64,000 bases of DNA from Schistocerca nitens. Its lineage: Eukaryota; Arthropoda; Insecta; Orthoptera; Acrididae. Position 1 is the first letter of the stretch; each line of letters opens with the position of its first letter. The translations under genes and the position numbers were made by a program. The notes under the pieces were generated by a model that had not been told where the DNA came from, made no database searches, and saw only the letters and a program-made list of their open reading frames with translations. Of this stretch, positions 34,421-45,241 are shown piece after piece. Location: positions 648,516,974-648,580,973 of the forward strand of contig NC_064616.1 of the NCBI RefSeq assembly GCF_023898315.1. The letters run 5' to 3'.

Positions 34421-34609
34421 CTGTTGATATTCCACTTATAACAGCTGCAGAAATTCAGTATGAACCAACAAAAAATAAAAACAGCAGACTTGGTTCACAT
34501 GAAATAACACCTGTAATGAAAAAAAGGAAGTATGCAGCATATCCCAGGATGAATGGTCAACACTAAGGGATATGACACAAGCAATCATTCAAAGCACAAA
34601 TGTCAATTT
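34421..34609. other. Unassigned sequence
   Basis: No supported feature between the triplet repeat and the fold-back element. Confidence 0.4.
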
Positions 34610-35171
34610 TTTAAATGAGCACACCACCATTTGACCGTATTGTTGTTTATTTAATTACGACCAAGGTTTCGGTGTTTTATGCCAATTTCAATTGATTGAG
34701 TTGATGTCATTAACATGCATTGTAGGATATCAAGCTCAAAATTGACCGTGAATTAAGAAAAATATTGGTTCCCCACACAATGTAAGATGTAAAATCATCA
34801 TCGTAAAAGATCAACAAATAATAGTGGGAGCACATCATATTTAGTAAAAACATGTTTACTTGGTATGAACCATCTTTTATATACCTACTTTTACTAAATA
34901 TGAGATGCTTTCACTATTTTACTCCCAATGATTTTACATCTGGCATTTCATCGGGAGCCAATATTTTTCTTAGTTTAAAACCAATTTTGAGCTTGATGTC
35001 CTGCAACATATGTTAATGACATCAGCTCAATCACTTGAGCTTGATGTCCTGCAATATATATGTTATGTTAATGACATTAACTCAATCACTTGAAAATGGC
35101 ATAAAAGGCCAAAACCTAGGTCATAATTAAATTTAAAAAAAGACAGTCAAATGGTAGTGTGTTCACTTAAA
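34610..35171. mobile_element. Palindromic fold-back element
   Basis: Two imperfect inverted arms (about 34610-34870 and 34871-35171) meet almost without a loop. Ends are TTAAATGAGCACACC and the complement of CTTTAAGTGAACACAC. The right arm contains a ~50-bp internal tandem duplication (GAGCTTGATGTCCTGCAA occurs twice at 34990-35070). No coding capacity. Confidence 0.75.
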
Positions 35172-35269
35172 GAATATTATATGATTGTTGCTCAGCAACA
35201 TCAAAAAATGCCTAGTAAACATGGCCTCTATGAAAGAGCTATGAGCCCTTAAACATCTACATTGTGAAA

Positions 35270-35569
35270 CAAATCACTTCTATAGCAAACTCTTTGCTTT
35301 CCACGTTTTGGGAGCAGATAGTATGGACCAAAACAACAAAAAATTGTCTAGTAAACATGGACTCTGAAATGCATAACTTAAAAGCTAGGAGGACTTGTTG
35401 AACAGGAGAGATGTTGTCACAGCAGTGACGAAGAACAAGTATTCACAGCTCATAAGGTATGCACTTGAGACCCCATGTTTATTGTTTTTTTTTTTTTTTC
35501 CTTGTTTTGGTCCATACTACCATCTCTCAAGAAATGGGTAACAAAGGGCTTGCAGTAGAAGAGATTTGT
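35270..35569. repeat. Inverted-repeat (hairpin) element
   Basis: Arms of ~75 bp at about 35270-35343 and 35495-35569 share the core TAGTATGGACCAAAACAA in opposite orientation, with a ~150-bp loop. A T-run lies at 35486-35500. Confidence 0.65.
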
Positions 35570-35576
35570 TAGCTGA

Positions 35577-35735
35577 TGAAGGTTTCTTGGGTCTCCAGCC
35601 GGATGGTAGCGTTGATATCTCGCAAATCTCTCCATGAATCTCGACACTTCGCCAGAAGATGGGTAGTATGACACTTCCCAAAACATCGTGAGATATCAGC
35701 ATTACCACCCGGCTGGAGACCCGAGAAACCTTCAT
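35577..35735. repeat. Inverted-repeat (hairpin) element with 47-bp arms
   Basis: Left arm 35577-35623 and right arm 35688-35735 are inverted copies (about 41 of 47 positions match; shared core CCGGCTGGAGACCC), with a 64-bp loop. 35740-35900 resembles sequence next to the previous hairpin (CTTAAGGTATGCA) and is probably part of the same repeat family. Confidence 0.7.
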
Positions 35736-36047
35736 AAACAGTTTACGCCGGGAAAGCCTACAGTCACATATATGACACCTCTACAGGAAGATTTGGTAGA
35801 TTTGTTGCACAGTATCGAATATGAAGAAGTGCTCGTCGCTCTTAAGGTATGCATTTTCGAGGCCATGGTTACTAGACTGACCAGCCTGTTTTGCTTTCAA
35901 TGATTGCTCCTGTCATATTCCTGAATACTGACAATTCCTCATGAGATACACTGTATAGCTTGGACAGGTTATATCATTCGATATGGAAAACCATGAGCAA
36001 AAAGCATCTCTAAGAAATTTTATACATAGCTCCACCTGTCTCTCTGT

Positions 36048-36049
<2 letters not shown>

Positions 36050-36091
<42 letters not shown>
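36050..36091. repeat. (CA)n microsatellite
   Basis: About 21 CA dinucleotides. Confidence 0.95.
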
Positions 36092-36094
<3 letters not shown>

Positions 36095-36159
36095 GGAAAA
36101 CTAAATCACAGTGATGACAAGGGCAATGGAAAAAGAGGATAGTGAATGTAACATGATGA

Positions 36160-36470
36160 GACTGGATTAGAAATAAAAGACATTACAAATAAAACATGGG
36201 TACAGGATTCCTTGGCTCAAGCTGAAATTGGCAGTGTGCTGGTCATGTCAGGAGAATAACAGATGAAAGATGGGGAATATCAGAAACTGAACTGGTGTCT
36301 CTGGAAGAAAATAGGAGAACAGGAAGACAGACAAGATTATGGTGAGAGATGCTGAAGGCTTACGAAGGACTGTTGTGGCCAGCAACAGTGCTAAAGAGAA
36401 TTTGTGGAAGAAATTGGGAGAGGCATTTCTCTGACAATGGGGCACTAATGGCTATCATCATCATTAAAAG
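36160..36470 (+). pseudogene. LINE C-terminal fragment
   Basis: The plus strand encodes, across frame changes, CAGHVRRITDERWG, ENRRTGRQTR and a terminal segment with ICGRNWERHFS. This matches the post-RT region of RTE/Jockey-like proteins (GHVxRMxDxRW, then GRPxxRW). It ends in ATC/ATT-rich sequence at ~36465, like a LINE tail. No catalytic domain. Confidence 0.5.
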
Positions 36471-37603
36471 TCTGAGAAAATGGGATAAGTGTGTCTTCAC
36501 TGTGGGCCCAGATCTTTAATTGGAAGGTACAAAAACTGCAGGAATGTGATAGGTTAAGATCAAATGTGGAGGATTACCATTAAATACAGTTTGGAACTGA
36601 GTGTAGGAAAATTATGTTGGTTCTAGTGGTTCCCAAATCTTGAATACACAACTGAACAATTAAAAATTTACTTTCACAATGTCCATGAAGTTTCTTAAAT
36701 CTCCTGTAGCTCTTAAGTTCCAGCACTAATCCATCTTTCACTCAATGATACCTTTGCATGTTAAAAATGTTTGTGATCTTTAAACAAACGATCACAAAAA
36801 GATTATACAATAATAGTAACACATGAGCCAAGCTAAGAACAAATGCAGTGTCTTCAAACCTTTTTTTTTTTTTTTTTTCTTCAAATGGAACTATCCTTTC
36901 CCCCTCCCTCCTGCCCATTTTCCCTCCTCTCCAGAACAGCAAGTCTCATTGAGTCGTACTTAGTGATACAAATATTTCACAGAGTCGTCAAGATATTGCA
37001 GAGTATAAATGCATTTAAAATCCAGAGTCTTCTGTTGTTATTATGGTGTGTTGAGTGGCACACCACTCTCAAGTTTTGGCACTGTCAATAGACAGATGCA
37101 TTGCTGAGATTCTTTATTGGCTTTCTAGTGCAGTTGGGTGTTCAGTAAAATGCAGTGGACTCTCCGTGTACAGGATCACATCTATTGGCATCAATCTTTT
37201 TTGCATTATTGTAGATGTTGCAAGAACTATTACTTTGGATGCTATGTGGTAATATCTTTACTTCACAATTGTTTTCTTGGAGTAAAACTGGGGTTTTAAA
37301 AAGCCTTTTGACACTTTTGATGTTGGTGCAATGAATTAGATACTATTCCTCAGAAACTTTTCTTCATAAAGTTCTGTTGTTTTGGTTCATTTTAGCATCA
37401 TTCCTCATAAATTAATATTTTCCTAGCATTTCTCTGTTTCTAAAAATAATTTCAACCTAAAGAAAGATTTAGAAACTAACTGACAATGTAGGTATTTTAT
37501 ACAGAATGTACTGTAAATTATTGAAGGCATACCTCAAAGTAAACTTGATCTATGTAGTTAGTTGTCACAGGAAGCAATGCTCAAACCTTTTAATTAGCCA
37601 AGT
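36471..37603. other. Unassigned AT-rich sequence
   Basis: T-run at 36861-36879. No supported gene or transposon boundary. Confidence 0.5.
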
Positions 37604-37615
37604 ATGTCTTATCCT

Positions 37616-38206
37616 TCTAATAATTTCCGGGTATGCAGCCGGATCCCGTCGACATTCTGCCACGATATTTCGGCCCAGAGACGTCTGGCCATCATCAGGT
37701 GAGTACACAACTACTGAAAAGCCCAGGTGCAGTCGCGGTATTTATGCAGAATCTTGCGCACACGAAATGTACTGGCATCCTACAGTGCACGCATCAGGTG
37801 TTGACATGCATGGCAAAGCCGAGTTGTATGTGCTGCCCTCAGTGGTGAAAGTAAAAGATCATCTAGTCATTGAGTATCGAATGACGCCGTCGATTCCACT
37901 GTGATTGTGTAATTTTAATAACAGGATTCCAATTTTTATCCAGCTGAAAGCTGCCATCACCCAGCATAAACAGCCGGTGTTCTCAATACCTTAATACATT
38001 GAGCGCATGTAATATCGGATGATGAAAACCTCCACCTTCGGCATAAATACCGCAACTGCACCTGGGCTTTTCAGTAGTTGTGTACTCACCTGATGATGTC
38101 CGGACGTCTCTGGGCTGAAATACCGTGGCAGAATGTCGACGGGATCCGGCTGCATAACCGGAAATTATTAGAAGAAGAAATGCGCCAGGAAAATTTCAGA
38201 AGTCAC
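37616..38206. mobile_element. Long-hairpin retroposon-like repeat with 12-bp target duplication
   Basis: Nearly identical ~125-bp inverted arms (about 37616-37742 and 38047-38174; core CAGCCGGATCCCGTCGACAT) surround a ~300-bp unrelated middle. A 32-bp 3' extension follows the right arm. The whole is flanked by the 12-mer ATGTCTTATCCT at 37604-37615 and 38207-38218. A duplication that long and an asymmetric tail are typical of LINE-driven insertion, not of fold-back DNA transposons. No protein is encoded. Confidence 0.75.
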
Positions 38207-38218
38207 ATGTCTTATCCT

Positions 38219-38507
38219 AGCAATGCGTATTTTTCAGGACAGTAGCATTAACGTTTGGATGGAATTTTAAATAATTTTTTACTTAACTTCCTATCAGGTC
38301 TAAGACATTTTCAAGACACCAAATTTACCTTATTGATAGAAACAATTTTCATTCTGAACAATGGCATAAGTCCACTTTTGAAGAAAAGTGTTGGACGTCA
38401 GTTTTGAGCCCCTTGTGACTATTTGTACAAGTGAAAGCACATGAGGAATATCTTTAATATACTAAAAGATATTTGAGATGATACAGTGGCACATCTTGTA
38501 CATATCA
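38219..38507. other. Unassigned sequence
   Basis: No supported feature. Confidence 0.4.
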
Positions 38508-38517
38508 TTTTTCTTCA

Positions 38518-38751
38518 GCCCGCCCCAGGTAGCTGAGTGGTAAGCGCGACAGAATGTCAATCCTCAGGGCCCGGGTTCGATTCCCGGCTGGGTCGGAGAT
38601 TTTCTCCGCTCAGGGACTGGGTGTTGTGTTGTCCTAATCATCATCATCATTTCATCCACATCGACACACAAGTCGCCGAAGTGGCGTCAGATCGAAAGAC
38701 TTCCACCTGGCAAAAGGTCTACCCGACGGGAGGCCCTAGTCATACGATATT
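38518..38751 (+). mobile_element. tRNA-derived SINE
   Basis: The tRNA-like head carries an A box (TAGCTGAGTGGTA, ~38530) and a consensus B box GGTTCGATTCC (38574-38584). The body contains an ATC-repeat patch and CCCGACGGGAGGCCCTAGT near the end. Flanking T-rich copies of TTTTTCTTCA (38508-38517 and 38752-38761) are the likely target duplication. I recognise it as a common locust SINE from memory. Confidence 0.85.
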
Positions 38752-38761
38752 TTTTTCTTCA

Positions 38762-39040
38762 AAGTTTTAATGATTTTCTCATAAAAGGATCATTTTAGCT
38801 ATGAGTGGTTTACTATGTTTATGCTCTTCAAGACAAGAATCATCTGTAAATGACATTGCTCTTTTAAAAATGTATGTATTTCCTTTAAGTTTCTTGAGAG
38901 TTCTTTCCTTTACTCATCAAAGTATAGGCTTACACATCTTAACAACAGTGTCATGACACTTTGATAATAAAATATAAATAGCAGCTTGAAATACTGCATC
39001 TGAACAGAAATAGGAGAACTTTCAGGTTACTCTTTGGATT
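38762..39040. other. Unassigned AT-rich sequence
   Basis: No supported feature. It lies just downstream of ANKRD16 exon 2 of this window on the minus strand, so it is probably intron. Confidence 0.4.
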
Positions 39041-39260
39041 AGTTAGTTGGTTGATTTGGAGAAGGGGAGCAAACAGCGAGGTCATCGGTCCCATCGGATT
39101 AGGGGAGGATGTGGAAGGAAGTCGGCCACAAACTTGCAAAGGAACCATCCCGGAATTTGCCTGAATCGATCTAGGGAAATCACGGAAAGCCTAAAACAGG
39201 ATGACCAGACACGGGTTTGAACCACCGTCTGCCGCAATGTGAGTCCAGTGTGCTAACCAC
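39041..39260 (-). mobile_element. tRNA-derived SINE, 5' truncated
   Basis: On the minus strand a B-box-like GGTTCAAACC (39223-39214) follows a partial tRNA-like head starting at about 39260. The body ends at AACCAACTAACT near 39041. It belongs to a different family from the two plus-strand SINEs. The first ~15 bases of the expected head are missing. Confidence 0.75.
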
Positions 39261-39325
39261 TTTGAACTTTAGAGATACTTATGTTACAATTAATGCTTTC
39301 CACTAAACAGTTCCACAGAACGTAC

Positions 39326-39724
39326 CACTGCGACCATGTGCATCAGTCAGAGAAGTGTCAGCTCCCAGCTTCATCAGAAGATGAACAACGTCACTCTGTT
39401 TCTCACGAGCTGCAACATGTAATGGTGTCACTCTGTCAATGCCTGAAACACTGTTAACATCTGCTCCTAGTTCTTTTACCAGGAACTCAATCACCAATAC
39501 ACTTCCTGTGCGCGCAGCATGATGAAGTGCACTCAGTCCTTTCTTGTCCTTGTCACCTAGGGCATCATAATATGACAGGATAACCTTCACTGTTTCCAGG
39601 CTTCCACTAGCAGCTGCGTCAAGGAAAGGTGAAACACCACACATGTCAGTACAACTCAGCATCTCCCTGCAGCCACACACTGAGCTCAAAAGGAACTGTA
39701 GTACTGATGCCCTACCATGGAGAG
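39326..39724 (-). CDS. Ankrd16: ANKRD16 exon: ankyrin repeats (C-terminal part)
   Basis: A host-gene exon of 399 bp on the minus strand, encoding about four ankyrin repeats. Motifs in order: LHGRASVLQFLL, GVSPFLDAAASGSLETVKVI, LSALHHAARTGSVLVIEFLV, VTPLHVAAREKQSDVVHLLM and ADTSLTDAHGRS. Order and spacing match ANKRD16, a cytosolic ankyrin protein known in mammals to assist alanyl-tRNA synthetase proofreading; that role here is inferred. The acceptor is TTTCTTTCAG before 39724 and the donor GTACGT begins at 39325. Both ends are phase 1 and the length is divisible by 3. The reading frame is intact, unlike all its neighbours. The next, probably last, exon was not found to the left. Confidence 0.85.
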
Positions 39725-40689
39725 CTGAAAGAAAAATGTGCAAGACACATTTATATCAATCATAACATTGATAAAAGAGAAGTAGGCTTTATCAGCCTTA
39801 ACATGTAGAGTAAGTTATGTAGACAAAACTGCAGAAAAACAGAACATTATTTGCCTTCCAGTTTCAATGCCTTTAGGTATAGAGATATTTTAAGAAATGG
39901 GACAGCTGCAATGCAGTGAAAGAATAGTTACAGTTTTCTTTCACTGTATGCTTGACTATCAAGAAACATGAAAGGGTCCATGTTGAAATAATAACATCAA
40001 GTGCCACTCTATGGCACCATTAAATCTGACAGTTGCGTGTGAAATTACATGCCACTCCAAAACTCAACAGTGTCTCTTTTATAAATTCCTTTTTGTAAAA
40101 ATTCCTCCACAAAGAAATTACATCCAGCCTGACAATGAGCTGCACTGGTGCAAATAAACAATTCCAAAAACAAAGCAGTTATACAGTGTGACATTTTTAT
40201 GCATACAGTAACACCGTCTGCTAAAAGACACATAATTTGCAGAAGAAACAGCTTCATTCTATCTTTTGTTTAACCAGAAGTTTAGTCAATAATTAATGTC
40301 AATTTTTTGTTTATATAACAACCTTCAAAAACCACCTGTAGCCCGAACAGGCAGCCATGCGTGATCTGCACAGAAGGTGTCCCCATTCAAGTTGAGAAAG
40401 AAAACCTTGTGGACAACATGTGTCATCAGGTGAAGCAGTTTCATGACATACTTATTATGTGATATTCTGTGCATAAATCAGTTAGTTTTATGTTCTCTTA
40501 ACTTTCATTTGTGAGCTAAAGAAAAGCAGTGATAGCTTTGTAAATATTGGTCTGCATGAAAAATGATTCATGGACTTTTTATTCTTTCCAGCATTATCTG
40601 CACATCTTTGTTTATCTGTACACAATGAAAAGTCACCCTGTATAATATTGTGCATTCAAGACTGATATCTGATAAGGCTCCAGAACCAG

Positions 40690-41164
40690 TCTCAGTTATA
40701 AACACATAATGCCCACATAGTACTAGGAACAGAAAGCTGGCTGAAACCATATGCTAATAGCAATGGAGTTTTAATTCTGACTGCAATTTATATTGGACAG
40801 GTAGGCTGGATACTGGGAGAGGAGGGGTGTTTATAGCAGTAAACCTATTACTGCTAGTACAGAATCAGAATACAAATACTGTAAGTGTTAAAGATAGCTC
40901 AAACTTGGTACTCATATGATTTTATAGATTTCCTACCTCAGGAGCAGTACTGACAGAACATTTAAGTGATATCTTTGTGAATGTTGTGGATAAGTTTTCT
41001 GATCATATTACAGTATTACGAAGGGATTCCAATTTACCAGATCCAGACTGGGAGACTCAAATTATTAGAGTGAGTACTATGGACAGGGTATCATGTCAGG
41101 CAGTAGTAGCCGACCGAGATGGACGCAGCAACAGGGAAGTAACAGCTTTTGTGACATTTCTGAG
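40690..41164 (+). pseudogene. CR1-like LINE endonuclease fragment
   Basis: Plus-strand motifs of an AP-type endonuclease: LGTESWLKPYANSN (~40725-40765), RGGVFIAVN (~40820), and RRDSNLPDPDWETQ (~41010-41055), in place of the usual GGDFNLP. It ends where the 5' untranslated repeats of the next LINE begin, so that LINE probably inserted into it or lies beside it. Stops and frame changes are present. Confidence 0.6.
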
Positions 41165-41470
41165 TTCCTAACCAGGAGCGAATTTTATTATATCATCTGT
41201 GTGCTTTAATAGTTTAGTTTCTTGAGTTTCTGCATGTAAATTTAATATCTAATAGCCACAGTTCTCCCGTTTTCATTTGCGTCGGAAAGTAAACAGATTT
41301 TGCGGCATATTACAAATTCCTAATCAGGGGCACATTATTTAGTTTCATCTGAGTGCTTCGGTAGTTAGGTTTTTGAATATCTGCATATTACTAGACACAG
41401 TTCGTGCGTTTTCGTCAGGGTCTACAGTAGAGTTGCGCAGCACGTGCCAATAGTCCATTTATCTGCATAG
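41165..41470 (+). repeat. Two ~152-bp tandem repeats in the CR1-like 5' leader
   Basis: The unit starts TTCCTAACCAGG (41165) and recurs as TTCCTAATCAGG (41317). Both copies share a GAGTTTCTGCATGT / GAATATCTGCATAT block and a CACAGTT...CGTTTTCG block. Repeated promoter-like 5' monomers are known in other LINE groups. Confidence 0.75.
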
Positions 41471-41493
41471 TTTAGTTTTCCACGGTCTTTAGT

Positions 41494-42418
41494 ATGGACA
41501 GGGACAGCGATTGTTGTGTGCAGATGCAAGCCGAGTTGGTGAGACTTCGCTCTCAGCTTCAGGCTGTGATTGCTTCGATTGCACAGCTTGAGGCTGCAGT
41601 GGATGGGCACCACTGTGGGGATCCAACGAACGTACAGCACGTCAGTGTCCTCCGATCGGTCCTCACCAGTGGCCAACCCAGTTACAGCTCGCACTGAGGC
41701 TGACCCCTCACCTGTGGTCGAGTGGGAGGTCGCCCCGGGGCGAAGCAGGTGGCGAAAGACTTCCCAGGCGGCCGCTGTCTGTGGCTGACACTGTTGCTGA
41801 GCCAGATGCTGTCGCCTGTCCTGTTTCAGAGGAAACCACTCAGCCTGCAAGACCCGGGCAATCACAGAGGGTGGGATTATTGGTAGTTGGGAGCTCCAAC
41901 GTTAGGCGCGTTATGGGACCCTTAGGGACTTGGCTGACAAGAAGTGTAAGAAAACCAATGTGCACTCCGTGTGCATACTGGGTGGAGTCATTCCAGATGT
42001 GAAAAGGGTCCTCCCGGATGCCATGAAGAGCACAGCGTGGAACCAACTGCAGGTGGTTGCTCACGTCGGTACCGATGATGTGTGTCACTTTGGATCAGAC
42101 GAGATTCTCTCTGGTTTCGAGCGGCTAACTGAAGTGGTAAAGGCTGCCAGTCTTGATTGCAAGATGAAAGCAGAGCTCACTATTTGCAGCATAGTCGACA
42201 GTACTGATTGCGGACCTCCGGTACAGAGCCGAGTGGAGGGTCTGAATCAGAGGCCCGGATGGTACTGCGACTGTGTAGGCTGCAGTTTCTTCGACTTTCG
42301 CCAAAAGGTGGTTGGGTTTCAGTTTCTGCTGAATAGGTCAGGTGTCCACTATACGCAGGAGGCGGCTACACGGGTAGCAGGGGCTGTGTGGCATGGACTG
42401 GGCAGTTATTTAGGTTAG
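41494..42418 (+). pseudogene. CR1-like ORF1 with SGNH esterase-like domain
   Basis: Starts MDRDSDCCVQMQAELVRLRS (41494), a short coiled-coil-like N-terminus, with a stop at 41697. It continues across frames through a Pro/Ser/Glu-rich linker. From about 41870 an SGNH hydrolase-like fold appears: LVVGSSNVRRV (block I, GDS replaced by GSS), ILGGVIPDVKRVL, then VVAHVGTDDVCHF (block III, GTND replaced by GTDD) and SGVHYTQEAATRVA (block V, the catalytic DxxH altered). It ends at 42418. Such domains are known in CR1 ORF1 proteins, with an unclear membrane or lipid role. The catalytic residues look lost. Confidence 0.7.
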
Positions 42419-42507
42419 AGGGTCTCAGGAAAACACAAGAACGGCTTCAGTCACAAAGGGTGCAGGATGAACACAGGAAGAACATAGATACAGGAACCAT
42501 TGGTATA

Positions 42508-45170
42508 ACAGTTTTAAATTGCCGTAGTTGTGTTGGGAAAGTACCAGAGCTCGAAGCGCTAATAGAAAGCACTGATGCTCAAATCGTTATAGGCACTGAA
42601 AGCTGGCTAAAGCTGGATATAAGCTCAGCCGAAATTTTTTAAAAAACCTAATGGTGTTCTGAAAGGATAGGCTAAACACGGTTGGCAGTGGCGTGTTTGT
42701 TGCTGTCAGAAGTAATTTAAGTTGTCACAAAATTGAAGTTGATACTTCCTGTGAGTTAGTATGGGCAGAGGTCATTGTTGGCAACCGGAATAAAATAATA
42801 ATTGGATCCATTTACCAACCTCCCAATTCAGAAGATACAATTGCTGAAAGGTTCAAAGAATACCTGAGTTATTTCATCATGTACCTGACTCATACGATAA
42901 TAGTTGGTGGTGACTTTAATTTACCCTCGATATGTTGGCGAAAATACATGTTCAAGTCTGGAGGTATGTATAAAATATCATCTGAAATTGTGCTAAATGC
43001 ATGCTCTGAAAATTATTTCGAGCAGTTAGTTCATGAGCCCACGCAAATAGTAAACGGTTGTGAAAACACACTTGACCTCTTACCAACAAATAATCCTCAG
43101 TTAATAATGAGCATCAAAACTGATTCAGGGATTAGTGAACACAGGGTTGTCATAGCGAGATTGAATATTGTAATCCCCAAATACTCGAAAAATAAGCGAA
43201 AAATATACCTATCCAAAAAGCAGATAAAAATTCACATGACGCCTTCCTGAGAGACTCATTCCAAATAAATAATATAAGTGTAGACCAGATGTGGCTTGAA
43301 TTCAAAGAAATAGTATCGGCAGCAATTGAGAGATTTATTCCAAATAAATTAACAAACGGCAGAGCTGATCCTCCTTGGTACACAAAACGGGTTAGAACAT
43401 TGTTGCAGAAACAATGAAATAAGCATGCCAAATTTAAATAGACGCAAAATCCTCAAGATTGACAATCTTTTACAGTAGCTCGAAATTTAGCGCGGAATTC
43501 AATGTGAGATGCTTATAACAGTTTCCACAACGAAACTTTGTCTTGAAACCTGGCAGAAAATCCAAAGAGATTCTGGTTGTATGTGAAGTATGTTAGCGGC
43601 AAGAAACAATCAATGCCTTCTCTGCGCGATAGTAATGGAGATACTGTTGAAGACAGTGCTGCCAAAGCAGAGATACTAAACACAGCCTTACGATATGCCT
43701 TCACAAAAGAAGACGAAGTAAATATTCCAGAATTTGAATCAAGGAACAGCTGCCAACATGAGTAACTTGGAAGTAAATATCCTCGGAGTAGTGAAGCAAC
43801 TTAAATCACTTAATAAAAGCAAGTCTTCTGGTCCAGACCGTACACCAATTAGGTTCCTTTCGGAGTATGCTGATGCATTAGCTCCATACGTAACAATCAT
43901 ATACAACCATTCGCTCAACGAAAGATCCGTACCCAAAGACTGGAAAGTTGCACAGGTCACATCAATATTCAAGAAAGGTAGTAGGAGTAATCTACTAAAT
44001 TACAGGTCCATATTGTTAATGTCGATATGCAGCAGGATTTTGGAACATATATTGTGTTCGAACATTATGAATTACCTCGAAGAAAACGTTCTATTGACAC
44101 ACAGTCAACATGGCTCCTTATTCACATGAAGTGTTGAGTGATATTGACAAGGGATTTCAGATAGATTCCCTATTTCTGGGTTTCCACACAAGTGGCACGT
44201 AGTAAAACTGCGTGCTTATGGAATATCGTCTCAGTTATGTGAGTGGATTTGTGAATTCCTGTCAGGGAGGTCACAGTTCATAGTGACTGACGGAAAGTCA
44301 TTGAGTAAAACAGAAGTGATTTCTGGCATTCCCCACGGTAGTGTTATAGGCCCTTTGCTGTTCCTTATCTACATAAACGATTTTTGAGACAATCTGAGCA
44401 GCCATCTTTGGTTGTTTGCAGATGACGCTGTCATTTCTTGACTAATAAAGTCATCAGAAGATCAAAACAAACAGCATAACAATTTAGAAAACATATCTGA
44501 ATGGTGCGAAAAGTGGCAATTGACCCTAAATAATGAAAGGTGCGAGGTCATCCACATGAGTGCTAAAAGGAACTCATTAAACTTCTGTTACATGATAAAT
44601 CAGTCTAATCTAAAAGGCATAAATTCAACTAAATACCTAGGTATTACAATTACGAACAACTTAAATTGGAAAGAACACATAGAAAATGTTGTGGAGAAGG
44701 CTAACCAAAGACTGCGTTTTATTGGCAGGGCACTTAGAAAATGTAACAGACCTACTAAGGAGACTGCCTACACTACACTTGTCTGTCCTCTTACAGGATA
44801 CTGCTGCACGGTGTGGGATCCTTACCAGATAAGACTGATGGCGTACATCTAGAAAGTTCAGTTTTGTGTTATCGCGAAATATGGGCGAGAGTGTCACAGA
44901 AATGATACAGGATTTGGGCTGGAAATCATTAAAAGAAAGGAGTTTTTAGTTGCAACGGAATCTTCTCACAAAATTCCAACCACCAACTTTCTCCTCCGAA
45001 TGCGAAAATATTTTGTTGACACCAACCTACATAGGGAGGAACACAATCACCATGATAAAGTAAGGGAAATCAGAGCTCATACGGAAAGATATAGGTGTTC
45101 ATTCTTTCCGGAGATTGGAATAATAGAGAATTGTGAAAGTGGTTCGATGAACCCTTTGCCAGGCACGTAA
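42508..45170 (+). pseudogene. CR1-like ORF2: endonuclease and reverse transcriptase
   Basis: Pieces in order: IVIGTESWLKLD (~42590); frame 42693-43250 with VWAEVIVGNRNKIIIGSIY, GGDFNLPSICW and SGISEHRVV (endonuclease catalytic His); a linker with DPPWYTKRVRTLLQ (~43370); RFWLYVKYVSGKKQ (~43575); RT frame 43734-44129 with KSSGPDRTPIRFL and VPKDWKVAQVTSIFKKGS; GIPHGSVIGPLLFLIYIND (~44335-44390); the catalytic LWLFADDAV (~44408-44435); and thumb frame 44520-44852 with KYLGITITNNLNWKEHI. Downstream is IREIRAHTERYR (~45075). The FADD site is intact. Stops at 43250, 43417, 44129, 44388, 44442 and 44852, plus frame shifts, inactivate it. Confidence 0.85.
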
Positions 45171-45241
45171 TGTGATTTGCAGAGTATCCATGTAGATGTA
45201 GATGTAGATGTAGAACTGTTCTACATACCTACCGAAAACTA

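Larger units (their letters stand above)
41165..45213 (+). mobile_element. Full-length CR1-like LINE
   Basis: About 4.05 kb: a tandemly repeated 5' leader, an ORF1 with an esterase-like domain, an ORF2 with endonuclease and RT, and a 3' end of (GATGTA) repeats (45191-45213). The layout and ORF1 esterase are characteristic of CR1-type elements. Both ORFs are broken. No target duplication was resolved. Related pieces lie at 15292-16497, 31350-32700, 40690-41164 and 60240-60780. Confidence 0.8.

Noticed and set aside
36001-36100. A CRISPR-like regular array
   Set aside because: The periodicity is a CA microsatellite, and the genome is eukaryotic.
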